Shown here one piece after another: positions 39,573-49,728 of a stretch of 53,118 nucleotides of DNA. Positions within the stretch are counted from its first letter, which is position 1, and every line of letters starts with the position of its first letter. Position numbers and translations under genes: made by a program. This DNA comes from an uncultured Nitrospira sp. (GTDB lineage Bacteria > Nitrospirota > Nitrospiria > Nitrospirales > Nitrospiraceae). Where the stretch lies: assembly GCA_902500805.1 (NCBI GenBank), contig CABVSA010000016.1:1-53118 (forward strand), written 5' to 3'. The notes under the pieces were generated by a model. It was given only the letters and a program-made list of their open reading frames with translations. It was not told where the DNA came from and did not search any database.

Positions 39573-40219
39573 ACATGGCGTTGCCTCAACTTAACCTTGA
39601 CGCACTCCGCAGTGTGCCGGCTTCTCAAAAAGTGGCCCTCTTACTGCTCCTGGTCGGCGGCATGATTGCCGGTTTCTATTTCTACATTGCAGAACCCAAG
39701 TCCGAAAGCATTGCGGCTCTCGAGGCAGAGAACACTAAACTGGAAAGCGAAATTCAAACGTTAACGATCAAGGTGAAACATCTCGATGAGTTAGTCGCGG
39801 CGAATAAGCAGCTCGAAATCGAATTGGCCAAGAAAAAAGAACGCCTTCCTCCGGAAGAAGAGGCCATCATGTTGCTCAAGCAGGTTTCGGATCTTGGGGT
39901 ACGACTCGGATTAGACATCAAGTTATGGCGCCCTGGGGCACAGGCTGAAGATCCGTCAAAGCTGTTTGTCAAAATGCCGGTGAGCGTGGAGGTGGCGGGA
40001 GTGTATCACACTGCGGCGTTGTTTTTTGACCGGATCAATCGACTGCCCAGAATCATCACGGTGTCGGGGCTCAAGATGGGGTCTCCTCGAATGGAGCAGG
40101 GACGATTTATTTCGCAAACCACCTTCGATCTCATCGCCTATGCAGCACCACAGGAGAAACCAGTTTCCGGAACGGCGCAACCGGTGCCTGCTTCAAAAGT
40201 AGCGAAAGCTGGCAAATAG
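39569..40219 (+). CDS. pilO: Type IV pilus assembly protein PilO
   Basis: A 216-residue partner of PilN. It has one membrane segment (VALLLLLVGGMIAGFYFYIA, about 22-41), a coiled coil (about 48-95, many Glu/Lys), then a periplasmic domain with KLPPEEE-like ERLPPEEEAIMLLKQVSDLG typical of PilO, and VAGVYHTAALFFDRINRLPR. Tightly overlapped with pilN, 14 bp before pilP. Confidence 0.94.
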   Translation: MNMALPQLNLDALRSVPASQKVALLLLLVGGMIAGFYFYIAEPKSESIAALEAENTKLESEIQTLTIKVKHLDELVAANKQLEIELAKKKERLPPEEEAIMLLKQVSDLGVRLGLDIKLWRPGAQAEDPSKLFVKMPVSVEVAGVYHTAALFFDRINRLPRIITVSGLKMGSPRMEQGRFISQTTFDLIAYAAPQEKPVSGTAQPVPASKVAKAGK

Positions 40220-40233
40220 AGGATGCTGAACCG

Positions 40234-40866
40234 ATGTATTGTTTAGAGATTGAGCCAGGTCAGAGGAGAGCGTGGTGGTATGCGCAGTGTGCCGCTGTCT
40301 GTGCGGTTTGTTGGTGGAGCGCTCCCCTAGGGAGTGAATATGTCCAAGCCGAATCCTCTCCCATTCCTGGACAGATCGCTCCAATGCGACATGACTCTAT
40401 CAAGGTGTCTCCCGTGCCGGAAATTCCACCTCCGGCTCCTCCTGCGATGGACATAGCCTTGCCGACTGGAAATAGTCAGGACCCATCCCAATTGCCGATC
40501 GTCGAAGGAATGGCTGGGTTGGGGTACGACCCTTCTGGGCGTCGAGATCCCTTCGCTCCTATTATCCAGGAACTTCAAATAGGGAAAATAGATAGTACGC
40601 TGCCTCCGTTACAACGTGTGACACTGACGGAGCTCAATCTGATTGCCATCGTGTGGGGGGCCTATGGCTACACGGCGATGGTGCAGACGCCTGAGGGACA
40701 TGGGTATACCGTCCGGAGGGGTACGAGAATCGGTCAGAACAACGGGGTGGTCAGTGCGGTGACTGAGCGCGGCATCATCGTTCAAGAGCGATTTACTGAT
40801 GTGTACGGTAAGAAGCAGGAACGGGAGCATGTGAAGCTCCTACATCCCAAAGAGGGTGCAGAATGA
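40234..40866 (+). CDS. pilP: Type IV pilus assembly protein PilP
   Basis: A 210-residue periplasmic protein linking PilNO to the secretin PilQ. A Cys/Trp-rich hydrophobic N-terminal segment (about 16-33) probably serves for export; an obvious lipobox was not found. A Pro-rich linker precedes the PilP motif GYDPSGRRDPFAPI (about 91-104), and the beta domain contains LTELNLIAIVWGAYGYTAMV. Stop overlaps pilQ (ATGA). Confidence 0.92.
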   Translation: MYCLEIEPGQRRAWWYAQCAAVCAVCWWSAPLGSEYVQAESSPIPGQIAPMRHDSIKVSPVPEIPPPAPPAMDIALPTGNSQDPSQLPIVEGMAGLGYDPSGRRDPFAPIIQELQIGKIDSTLPPLQRVTLTELNLIAIVWGAYGYTAMVQTPEGHGYTVRRGTRIGQNNGVVSAVTERGIIVQERFTDVYGKKQEREHVKLLHPKEGAE

Positions 40867-42842
40867 AACCATTATTCTCCGGTATGAAGAGTATCGTAAC
40901 GGCGAGACCTTTGCTTATGCTCTGCGGGCTGGCCGTTGCTGGCTGGATTGCGGCCGGGGAGTTACCAGCTCTGGCAGACGAGATGAACGGGGTCAAGCCG
41001 AAGGATGTGACGCCGGCGGAAAGTCCCTCTATGCGATATGTGGCGCAGACCCTGACTTCAATCGAGGTTCGCCCTGAGTCGGATCTGGTTACGATTGTAC
41101 TTGCCGGGGATGGCCAATTGTTCCCGGAAACCAACTTCTTGGATGAATCGAGGTTGATTATCGATATTCCGGCTGTGTCCTCTACTCTTCGGCGGTCCGT
41201 GGTGCAGGCCGATCATTATCTACTCAAAAAGATCCGGGTGGGGCATCATGCCGACAAGGTGAGACTGGTGTTTGATGTGCCGGAACGTCCGATTTATTCT
41301 GTGACTCGTGATGAGAACAAGGTATTCATTACGCTGAAGCCGAGTGAGCGGCGAACCAATGCGATGGTCGCGGGATCGTTCGAGAAGAAAGGATCGTCGG
41401 TCGTTGTTCTCAAAAATCGTAAGGGTATGTATGAGCCGGCAGATCGTTTAGTGAAGCGGACGGCGCGCATCATAAGTCCAACGCACACTCAATTTAAAAT
41501 ACAACGAGTACAAATGGGTGGCGAGGCGGTTTCCCCTGAAAAGGACGAGCGGCCAGAGGACCTCGTGGTCGGGCAAACCAGGTATGTGGGGCGTCGCATT
41601 TCTCTCGATTTTCAACAAGCCGATATCACCAATATCCTCCGATTGATCGCGGAGGTCAGTGGGTTCAATATCGTAGTTGGTGAAGGGGTCAAGTCGAAAG
41701 TCACCATGAAGTTGGTGAGTGTGCCCTGGGATCAAGCGCTGGAAATGCTCTTAAAGATGAATGGACTCGGCATGGTTCGGCAGGGGAGTATCGTGTGGGT
41801 CGATTCATTGGCGAGCATAGCCAAGCAACAGGATGAAGAGGCACGGGCAAAGGACTCGAAAACCAAGGCTGAGGAGTTAGTCGACCGGGTCTTTTATATC
41901 AGAAACCTTCAGGCGCAAGAGCTGATGGTCTCGTTGCGGCAGAACTTGAGTCCACGCGGCCTCATGCAGTTCAATGCTGGGAGCAATGCATTGGTTGTGC
42001 GTGACACAGAAACCAAGCTGGGAGTCATTCGACAGCTTGTTGAAGGGCTTGATCTTGAGGTGCCGCAAGTTCAGATTGAAGCGCGCATCGTTCAGGCTGA
42101 TACGGTGTATGCTCGCGGGTTGGGGATCCAGTGGGGGTTCCAGGCTGGGAACCGGACACCCACGGATTTCTTTGCCCTCTCGAATCTGACTGGCCCGTTT
42201 AGCCAGATTGCCGGAACGGGAAGCAGTACGATTGATCGAAACTTCTTGGTCAACTTGCCGGCTCAGGTCGGTGGGTTGCCGGCCGTTCCATCGATTGGAT
42301 GGACTTTTGGAAAACTGGGTGGAGACTTTGCTCTGGATATGCGGCTATCGGCTGGGGAGTTGTTGGGGTTGAGCAAGGTGATCGCGGCGCCCAAAATCAC
42401 CACATTGGATAAGCGGGAAGCCAAGATCTCTCAGGGTGAATCGATTCCTTTCCAAACCACGTCGTTGCAGGGGACTCAAACGACGTTTGTCGATGCAAAT
42501 TTGGAATTGAATGTCACCCCACAAATCACCTCGCGAGATCCGAAGGAAGAATCGAAGCGAATTCTTATGCGTGTACGAGCGACTCGCAATGCCGTTGGTG
42601 CGAGGAGTAATCCAGCCGGTCCAAGCATTGACCGACGAGAAGCGACGACGCAGGTGATCGTCAGAGATGGGGAAACCATGGTGATCGGTGGCGTCTTCGT
42701 TGATACACAAGGGAACAACGTGCAGGGGGTTCCCTATCTGTCCCGGATGCCGGTGTTGGGCTGGTTGTTCAAGAATAAGTCTGAGACAGTGTCTAAGCAA
42801 GAGCTGCTCATTTTCCTCACGCCGAGCATTATCAAGACGTAG
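40863..42842 (+). CDS. pilQ: Type IV pilus secretin PilQ
   Basis: A 659-residue outer-membrane channel for the pilus. Order: signal region (about 1-38), one AMIN domain (about 55-160), STN/N0 domain beginning RRISLDFQQADITNILRLIA, N1 domain with LVDRVFYIRNLQAQELMVSL, then the secretin domain with VPQVQIEARIVQADTVYARG, ITTLDKREAKISQGESIPFQ and the C-terminal VPYLSRMPVLGWLFKNKSET. PilQ often has two AMIN domains; I see one. Confidence 0.97.
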   Translation: MKPLFSGMKSIVTARPLLMLCGLAVAGWIAAGELPALADEMNGVKPKDVTPAESPSMRYVAQTLTSIEVRPESDLVTIVLAGDGQLFPETNFLDESRLIIDIPAVSSTLRRSVVQADHYLLKKIRVGHHADKVRLVFDVPERPIYSVTRDENKVFITLKPSERRTNAMVAGSFEKKGSSVVVLKNRKGMYEPADRLVKRTARIISPTHTQFKIQRVQMGGEAVSPEKDERPEDLVVGQTRYVGRRISLDFQQADITNILRLIAEVSGFNIVVGEGVKSKVTMKLVSVPWDQALEMLLKMNGLGMVRQGSIVWVDSLASIAKQQDEEARAKDSKTKAEELVDRVFYIRNLQAQELMVSLRQNLSPRGLMQFNAGSNALVVRDTETKLGVIRQLVEGLDLEVPQVQIEARIVQADTVYARGLGIQWGFQAGNRTPTDFFALSNLTGPFSQIAGTGSSTIDRNFLVNLPAQVGGLPAVPSIGWTFGKLGGDFALDMRLSAGELLGLSKVIAAPKITTLDKREAKISQGESIPFQTTSLQGTQTTFVDANLELNVTPQITSRDPKEESKRILMRVRATRNAVGARSNPAGPSIDRREATTQVIVRDGETMVIGGVFVDTQGNNVQGVPYLSRMPVLGWLFKNKSETVSKQELLIFLTPSIIKT

Positions 42843-42867
42843 TTCGGACCCTATATCCGTGACCTTC

Positions 42868-42910
42868 AAAGGCCTGCCGATGCGAGAGCGCATCGGCAGG
42901 CCTTTGCTTT
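42868..42910 (+). terminator. Hairpin terminator after pilQ
   Basis: A perfect 17-bp stem, AAAGGCCTGCCGATGCG (42868-42884) with its complement at 42889-42905, has the 4-nt loop AGAG. The following bases are TTTGCTTT territory, a weak interrupted T-tract. It lies 26 bp after the pilQ stop and could act as terminator for the pil operon. Confidence 0.8.
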
Positions 42911-43047
42911 GGTAGAACGATGTCAGGGCGTTCCATGTATGAATTGGTACTCGCGACGGAATGCGCCTGTCTTTTTAGTTCTACGATGCTGTGCTACCAT
43001 GCCTTGCTAGTCGCCATACCACGCAGTGTGTTGAGGTGAAAAACGCT

Positions 43048-43089
43048 ATGATTTTCTTCGGTGTTACGATCAGTGGGGTTGCTATATGA
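43048..43089 (+). CDS. Short upstream ORF overlapping the aroB start
   Basis: ATG 43048 opens a 13-codon frame encoding MIFFGVTISGVAI; its TGA (43087-43089) overlaps the aroB ATG (43086-43088) as ATGA. A good ribosome binding site, GAGGTGA (43032-43038), lies 9 nt upstream, better than the weak GGGG ahead of aroB. It may couple translation to aroB, and the two adjacent Phe codons recall leader peptides. No attenuator hairpin was identified and no protein role is claimed. Confidence 0.35.
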   Translation: MIFFGVTISGVAI

Positions 43090-44204
43090 CTTCCGGGTCA
43101 ACCGTTACCGTTTCTCTGGCTGACAGGAGCTACGAGATTACCATCCGAGCTGGGTTGTTGGAGAAACTCGGAAGAGAAATGAAGCGCTGCGGAATGAAGG
43201 GGAAGATCGGAATTGTCACGGACAGGCATGTTGCGCAGCATTATCTGAAGAAGATTGTCGAGTTGGCGAAGTGGGCTGGGCTTGAACCAGTCTCGATCAT
43301 CCTTGCGCCTGGGGAACGGTCCAAGACGTTACACACGGTGGAACGCATTCTTAATGTGTTGGCCCGACACCGGTTTGAACGGTCGTCGCATCTTTTGGCT
43401 TTGGGAGGTGGAGTGGTCGGGGATCTGGCCGGGTTTGCAGCCTCGATCTACCAACGTGGGATTCCCTATATCCAAGTACCAACGACGCTTGTGGCACAAG
43501 TGGATTCCAGCGTCGGAGGAAAGACCGGTGTCGATCACCAACTAGGGAAGAACCTGATCGGGTCCTTCTATCAGCCGCGTGCAGTGTGGATCGATCCTCT
43601 GACTCTGCGTACGTTGCCCAGGCGCGAGTGGGTCGCCGGTCTTGCCGAGGTAATTAAGTATGGGATCATTGCAGATGAAGCATTTTTTGGGTATCTGGGA
43701 CGAAAGATGCCTGCGCTGCAAAAACAGATCCCCCAGGTCGTGGCCAGTGTGGTGAAACGGTCTTGCGAAATCAAAGCCGAGGTTGTGGCGGCGGATGAGA
43801 GGGAATCCGATCGGAGGAGAATTCTCAACTACGGCCATACGATCGGACATGCGCTGGAGGCGTTGGGAGGGTACACATCACTTGTGCATGGGGAGGCCGT
43901 CGGTATCGGGTTGGTACAGGAGGCTGATCTTGCATGTTTTCAAGGTTTCTGTACCCACAAGGTCGTCGAAGCCATTCGACGGATGGTCACTGAGGCAGGG
44001 CTCAGCGACCGTATGCCACAGGCGACGCCGACGAAGATTTGGAAGGCCATGCTTCACGACAAAAAGGTGTCGGCCGGACAGGTGATTGGCGTGTGGCCGA
44101 TACGTATTGGAGAGGTTTGCATGGCTCCGCTCGGCAAAAAGGTATTTGATCGGTGGGTTGCTGAGTCACGATCCGTCTCGACCAACGTATCAGCTCTGTC
44201 ATGA
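43086..44204 (+). CDS. aroB: 3-dehydroquinate synthase
   Basis: A 372-residue enzyme of the shikimate pathway that converts DAHP to 3-dehydroquinate, with NAD+ and a divalent metal. Signatures: LALGGGVVGDLAGFAASIYQ (about 101-120), VPTTLVAQVDSSVGGKTGVD, and the metal-binding ILNYGHTIGHALE helix. Length is normal. It starts a new group after the pilQ terminator; nadE follows 95 bp later. Confidence 0.98.
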   Translation: MTSGSTVTVSLADRSYEITIRAGLLEKLGREMKRCGMKGKIGIVTDRHVAQHYLKKIVELAKWAGLEPVSIILAPGERSKTLHTVERILNVLARHRFERSSHLLALGGGVVGDLAGFAASIYQRGIPYIQVPTTLVAQVDSSVGGKTGVDHQLGKNLIGSFYQPRAVWIDPLTLRTLPRREWVAGLAEVIKYGIIADEAFFGYLGRKMPALQKQIPQVVASVVKRSCEIKAEVVAADERESDRRRILNYGHTIGHALEALGGYTSLVHGEAVGIGLVQEADLACFQGFCTHKVVEAIRRMVTEAGLSDRMPQATPTKIWKAMLHDKKVSAGQVIGVWPIRIGEVCMAPLGKKVFDRWVAESRSVSTNVSALS

Positions 44205-44299
44205 CGGCCTGATCGAGTGAATCCCTGACCATGGCGGGATTTTTCCGTTTACCCGTCAGCGAAGTGTTCTCTCACCAGTGTCGGCTGACTTGGAGTGTG

Positions 44300-46069
44300 A
44301 TGAAGATCCTACGAATTGCTATGGCACAGATGAATCCGACGGTTGGAGATCTGAACGGGAATGTTCGTCAGATCCTGAGTTGGGTTCGTGAAGCAAGAAA
44401 AGCCAAGGTCGACCTTGTGGCGTTTCCCGAACTGGCGATTACGGGATGTCCCCCGGAAGACCTTTTGTTGAAGCCCTGGTTTGTGAGTGAAAATAGACGG
44501 GCTTTGCAAGAGATCATTCCGGCCTGTCGTGGGCTGGTGGCCATCGTGGGCTATGTGGGGCAAGATCTGAAGCGCAACCCAAGGTCCTCGAACAGCGGGG
44601 CAGGTGGCTCCGTGCTCTATAACGCGGCGGCGTTGATTGCTGATCATAGGTTGCTCGGAAACTATCACAAACGGTCGCTGGTGAACCATGGGGTATTCGA
44701 CGAGAGTCGATATTTTCAACCAGGTCAACGACTCTCGTTGCTTCGAGTTCGTGGAGTCGTGATCGGGGTGACGCTCTGTGAAGATCTTGAGTGTTCGAAA
44801 GGCCTGATCCGTAGGCAGGCTGCAGTTGGGGCTGAGATCATCGTCAATATCAGCGCATCACCCTTTCATCGTGGGAAAAGTCGCACGAGAGAGCAATTGC
44901 TGGCCGCTCGCGCGCGCGAAAATGGGGTGATCGTTACGTATGTCAACATGGTCGGTGGTCAGGATGAGCTGGTGTTCGATGGGAACAGCGTGATCCTCGA
45001 TAGAGCCGGTGGAGTGCTGGCTCGCGGTGGTGCGTTTCAAGAAGAGTTGGTGGTGGCTGATGTAGGCGTGGATGCGGTTCCGTCTGGACGTCGGACTCAG
45101 AGGAGGAAGACTCGGATAGCCGAGAGCATAGGTGCGGATCTTGATCGCTATTTGGTGAAAATGCCGGCCATAGAGAAGATGAGGCCTCCGATCAGGTCGA
45201 CCGTGACTGAACCGATTGAGGACCTTGAAGAGATCTATCGGGCCTTGGTGCTAGCGGTCAAGGATTATGTGAAGAAGAATGGTTTTGCGCAGGTGGCGAT
45301 TGGCCTGAGTGGTGGGGTTGATTCAGCGTTAACGGCGGTGGTCGCGGTGGATGCGCTCGGAGCCGACCGAGTGCGAGGGGTCTTTCTGCCGTCTCCGTAC
45401 ACCTCACAGGAAAGTGAGGCGGATGTGTTGGAGCTTGTACGACGTCTGGGTATTGACCTGAGCGTAATCTCGATTACCCCTACGTTTGAATCCTACGGTC
45501 GCTCGTTGGCTCCGACGTTTGGCGATCGACCGGTCGATACGACAGAGGAAAACCTCCAGGCGCGTATTCGCGGGACTCTGCTCATGGCGGTGTCGAACAA
45601 ATTTGGAGACCTGGTGTTGACCACTGGAAATAAGAGTGAGTTAAGCGTCGGGTATGCCACGCTCTATGGTGATATGGCCGGCGGTTTTGCCGTCATCAAG
45701 GATGTGCCGAAAACGATGGTCTACGCGCTGGCAACGTTTCGGAATGGCTTCGGCTCCTCACCCGTGATCCCAAAGCGGACGCTGGATCGGCCTCCAAGTG
45801 CCGAGTTACGGCCAGATCAAAAAGATGAAGATTCGTTACCCCCCTACTCTGTCCTCGATCTCATCCTTCAGGCATATGTTGAAGAGGATCGCTCTCCTGA
45901 CGAAATCATCAAAGCCGGATTTGATCGCGCCACGGTCGCTCGCGTCGTGACGATGGTCGATCGCAGCGAGTTCAAGCGCCATCAGGCACCCATCGGCGTG
46001 AAGATTACGCCTCGCGCGCTCGGGAAGGACCGACGGATGCCCATTACCAACGGATATCGAAGGTTGTAG
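44300..46069 (+). CDS. nadE: Glutamine-dependent NAD+ synthetase
   Basis: A 589-residue two-domain enzyme making NAD+ from deamido-NAD, ATP and glutamine. ATG 44300 (MKILRIAMAQMNPTVGDLNG) is the family start. The N-terminal nitrilase-like glutaminase has the Glu (FPELAITGCPPEDLL), Lys (YHKRSLVNHGVFDE) and Cys (TLCEDLE) catalytic residues. The synthetase domain starts near 310 with the P-loop VAIGLSGGVDSALT and has TTGNKSELSVGYATLYGDMA. Confidence 0.97.
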   Translation: MKILRIAMAQMNPTVGDLNGNVRQILSWVREARKAKVDLVAFPELAITGCPPEDLLLKPWFVSENRRALQEIIPACRGLVAIVGYVGQDLKRNPRSSNSGAGGSVLYNAAALIADHRLLGNYHKRSLVNHGVFDESRYFQPGQRLSLLRVRGVVIGVTLCEDLECSKGLIRRQAAVGAEIIVNISASPFHRGKSRTREQLLAARARENGVIVTYVNMVGGQDELVFDGNSVILDRAGGVLARGGAFQEELVVADVGVDAVPSGRRTQRRKTRIAESIGADLDRYLVKMPAIEKMRPPIRSTVTEPIEDLEEIYRALVLAVKDYVKKNGFAQVAIGLSGGVDSALTAVVAVDALGADRVRGVFLPSPYTSQESEADVLELVRRLGIDLSVISITPTFESYGRSLAPTFGDRPVDTTEENLQARIRGTLLMAVSNKFGDLVLTTGNKSELSVGYATLYGDMAGGFAVIKDVPKTMVYALATFRNGFGSSPVIPKRTLDRPPSAELRPDQKDEDSLPPYSVLDLILQAYVEEDRSPDEIIKAGFDRATVARVVTMVDRSEFKRHQAPIGVKITPRALGKDRRMPITNGYRRL

Positions 46070-46741
<672 letters not shown>

Positions 46742-46800
46742 GGGGAATGAGACTTGAGTGGTGAACAGTCATCGCTGAGGATCTCCAAAGGAGGATGGCA

Positions 46801-48210
46801 ATGAACGTGCGTGAGGTCTTGGAGTTCGCGAAGAAGCACAGAGTGCAGATGGTGGACTTGAAATTCATCGATCTGCCGGGTGTGTGGCAGCATATGACCA
46901 TCCCTGTGAGCGAACTGACGGAAACCTTGTTCAAGGACGGCTCCGGCCTTGACGGATCGTCGATTCGTGGCTGGAAGGCAATTAACAACAGCGATTTGCT
47001 GGTGGCCCCTGATCCGGCGACGGCCTTCTTGGATCCGTTTACGGCGGTACCCACGCTCAGCCTAACCGGCAATGTCGTGGATCCGATTTCCCGTGAAAAT
47101 TATGAGCGGGATCCACGGTTTATCGCACAAAAGGCGGAACGCTATCTCCAAAGCACCAAGATTGGCGACAACTCGTTCTGGGGACCTGAAGCAGAGTTCT
47201 TTATTTTCGATCATGCGCGCTATGATCAGACGAGCCACAGCGGCTTCTATTATCTCGATTCGGAAGAAGGCGCTTGGAACATGGGGCAAGAGGGAATCAA
47301 CCTCGGGGGAAAGCTTCGGCATAAGCAGGGGTATTTCCCGGTCGCGCCGGCCGACACCCAGCAAGATATCCGGAGTGAAATGGTCCTGGAAATGGAAAAG
47401 ATTGGCATTGAGGTGGAAAAGCACCACCATGAGACTGCCACCGCCGGCCAAGCCGAGATCGATATTCGATTTGATACGCTCCTGCGTACGGCGGACAAGA
47501 TGATGATGTACAAGTACATCGTCAAGAATGTGGCTCGTCGTCATGGAAAGACGGTGACCTTCATGCCCAAGCCGCTCTTCGGCGATGCAGGATCTGGGAT
47601 GCACACGCACCAGAGCATTTGGAAGGAGGGGAAGCCTCTCTTTGCCGGGAAAGACTACGCAGGAATTTCGCAGCTCTGCCTGTATTATATCGGTGGGATA
47701 CTCAAGCACGCGCCGGCCTTGGCGGCCTTTACGAATCCGACGACAAACTCCTACAAGCGCATTACCCCTGGATTTGAAGCGCCGGTGCTGTTGGCCTACT
47801 CCAGTCGGAACCGATCTGCGGGTGTCCGTATTCCCATGTATTCGCCGAGCCCCAAGGCGAAGCGAATCGAAGTGCGATTTCCAGATCCATCCTGCAATCC
47901 CTATTTGGCATTTTCAGCGATGCTTATGGCGGGGCTTGATGGGATTCAGAACAAGATCAACCCAGGTGAGCCGGCTGAAAAGGACCTGTACGATCTCGAT
48001 CCGAAGGAAGCGGCCAGCATCCCCACCATGCCTGGGAGTTTGGATGAGGCCATGAACAGTTTAGAGAAAGACTATCAGTTCCTTCTCAAGGGAGAGGTGT
48101 TTACGGAAGATCTGATCGAAGCCTGGATCGGCTATAAGCGGAGCAAGGAGATTGATCCGATGCGCCTGCGCCCGCATCCGTACGAGTTTTTCATGTACTA
48201 CGACGTCTAG
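46801..48210 (+). CDS. glnA: Glutamine synthetase, type I
   Basis: A 469-residue enzyme joining ammonia to glutamate. ATG 46801 is chosen: AAAGGAGG (46787-46794) lies 6 nt ahead, while the ATG at 46795 touches the site. Catalytic wording includes [30 protein letters not shown], and [16 protein letters not shown]. Tyr397 in [10 protein letters not shown] is the adenylylation site of the beta-type enzymes, so activity is likely controlled by GlnE as well as by PII. Confidence 0.98.
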   Translation: MNVREVLEFAKKHRVQMVDLKFIDLPGVWQHMTIPVSELTETLFKDGSGLDGSSIRGWKAINNSDLLVAPDPATAFLDPFTAVPTLSLTGNVVDPISRENYERDPRFIAQKAERYLQSTKIGDNSFWGPEAEFFIFDHARYDQTSHSGFYYLDSEEGAWNMGQEGINLGGKLRHKQGYFPVAPADTQQDIRSEMVLEMEKIGIEVEKHHHETATAGQAEIDIRFDTLLRTADKMMMYKYIVKNVARRHGKTVTFMPKPLFGDAGSGMHTHQSIWKEGKPLFAGKDYAGISQLCLYYIGGILKHAPALAAFTNPTTNSYKRITPGFEAPVLLAYSSRNRSAGVRIPMYSPSPKAKRIEVRFPDPSCNPYLAFSAMLMAGLDGIQNKINPGEPAEKDLYDLDPKEAASIPTMPGSLDEAMNSLEKDYQFLLKGEVFTEDLIEAWIGYKRSKEIDPMRLRPHPYEFFMYYDV

Positions 48211-48257
48211 TGCGCGTCACTCATCGGCATGGGCGGGAAACTTGGAGCGGTCACGCG

Positions 48258-48668
48258 TCAAGACTTCCCGCAGGCCGTCTTGAAAAGTGCGTGATCAACA
48301 CCGTGGGTGCCGATCGTCTGCCAGTTGCCATTTTCAATGTAGCCAGAGCGTGACCGGCCCGTGCCCATCTGGCGGGAAAACTCGATCACTTGGAGCGTTC
48401 GAACTCGTGAGTTCGCGCAGTCGAATTCCTTGTGCGTTTTCAACGACAGGAAGCGTGTGGTGTTGTTCCACTTGAGATCCGTGAGCTGCCAAAGGGTCGC
48501 ACGAGTGCCTGTTCGCTGAATCTGCTCGGGGTCAATGTAGATTGTCTCAAGCCCAGCTGGTTGGTGCTGTTTCTCGATCGCAACCCACCCAGCAAAACCT
48601 GGGCTAGCCCAGACAGTCAGCACAACAGTCAGAAGGCACAATAGACTGGGAACGAACCGGTTTGACAT
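48258..48668 (-). CDS. Small secreted protein, surface-adhesin E-like
   Basis: A 136-residue product on the minus strand from ATG 48668, starting MSNRFVPSLLCLLTVVLTVW with a signal peptide cut after about residue 27 (GFA). The mature part reads GWVAIEK...IYIDPEQIQRTGTRATLWQL, then two Cys residues (FDCANSR and FKTACGKS) and GNWQTIGTHGVDHALFKTAC. This Tyr-Asp, Arg, Trp, Cys...Cys layout resembles the surface-adhesin E / DUF family of small periplasmic proteins. Function unknown. An in-frame ATG at 48707 gives 13 more residues. Convergent with glnA. Confidence 0.75.
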   Translation of the reverse strand: MSNRFVPSLLCLLTVVLTVWASPGFAGWVAIEKQHQPAGLETIYIDPEQIQRTGTRATLWQLTDLKWNNTTRFLSLKTHKEFDCANSRVRTLQVIEFSRQMGTGRSRSGYIENGNWQTIGTHGVDHALFKTACGKS

Positions 48669-48783
48669 CGAACGCCTGGTTAAGTGAATGGTAGACGAGA
48701 TGGACATACGGGTTCTTAGGCAGAAAAATCAAGCATGAATGTATGGGATCAGTCAGTGGGCTCCTTCCTGCGTCAGGGATCGC

Positions 48784-48812
48784 TTGAGCGGCGTCATCGC
48801 ATAGGGTATTCT
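48784..48812 (+). promoter_or_regulatory. Candidate sigma70 promoter before the CBS-domain gene
   Basis: TTGAGC (48784-48789) and TATTCT (48807-48812) with a 17-bp spacer, 26 bp ahead of ATG 48839, in the gap between two divergent genes. Boxes are moderate matches. Confidence 0.4.
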
Positions 48813-48838
48813 CACCTTCACAACAGAGGAGGGCGCCG

Positions 48839-49600
48839 ATGCCGAAACGAGTCCGCACAGGGTTGACCCGGAGTGATATTCTCGACCGGTATGTCGATCG
48901 GTTTAAACAGCAGCTCGTAAAATTCCAGCCCTTTCTTTCACGCAAGCGGACCTCGCTTTCCCTGGAGGAGTTTGATGAGTCGGCTGAAGAGCTGATCGGG
49001 CAGGTGTTCGGCGCCGCATCGGATGAATCCGAAGCCTACTTCTTTGCAAAGTCCGGTGAATCGGCACTTTTGCCGGAAGAAGCGCAGGAGAACGGGACGC
49101 ACAATGTGGAGCGTGAAAGCCTCCACCAGCGTCGGCAAGTGCTGGAAAGCTGCCTGGCGGATCTTGAGTTGCGTCGCCGCCTGCAGGCGACGAGGAAAGG
49201 CAAGGGACTCGATCAAGCGCTTGTCGAAGACTATATGTCGCATGAGGTACGGAGTATCCATAAAGACGCCACGATCAAACAAGCAGGGCAGCTGTTGCAG
49301 AAGTACAAGGTGGGGTCGCTGATTGTGGACGATGGCTCACGGTATATCGGCATTGTGACTGATTCAGATCTGACGAGGAAGGCGGTCGCCAAAGGGCTTG
49401 ATCCGAACACGACGACAGTGGCGACCTGCATGAGCCGCTCCATCGTCACCATTGAAGAGGATGAGTCCTTGTCCGAAGCGAGGGTGCTCATGAAGAAGCA
49501 GGGGATCCGACATCTTCCCGTGACGGCTGATGCCACCATTATCGGTGTACTTTCCGTTTCCGATCTCCTCCGAGCCTTTGAAGAGTTGAAACCGTCCTAA
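48839..49600 (+). CDS. Two-CBS-domain protein
   Basis: A 253-residue cytoplasmic protein. The first 120 residues are charged and probably helical, of no known family. Residues about 130-180 form one CBS domain (VEDYMSHEVRSIHKDATIKQ, then VGSLIVDDGSRYIGIVTDSD), and about 190-250 a second (VATCMSRSIVTIEEDESLSE, then GIRHLPVTADATIIGVLSVS). CBS pairs usually bind adenine nucleotides and regulate a partner. ATG 48839 follows AGAGGAGGG. The partner is not evident. Confidence 0.9.
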   Translation: MPKRVRTGLTRSDILDRYVDRFKQQLVKFQPFLSRKRTSLSLEEFDESAEELIGQVFGAASDESEAYFFAKSGESALLPEEAQENGTHNVERESLHQRRQVLESCLADLELRRRLQATRKGKGLDQALVEDYMSHEVRSIHKDATIKQAGQLLQKYKVGSLIVDDGSRYIGIVTDSDLTRKAVAKGLDPNTTTVATCMSRSIVTIEEDESLSEARVLMKKQGIRHLPVTADATIIGVLSVSDLLRAFEELKPS

Positions 49601-49728
49601 CAATCCAGTCTGGGTGCAAGACTCTCCTACCGTGCCTCAGCCTGTTCAAGAAGGTTGTGGGCCATGTCATCGGGAAGGCACGAGCACCGGACTAACAGGA
49701 TCACCATAGAAATGGGCCATCGCTAATT

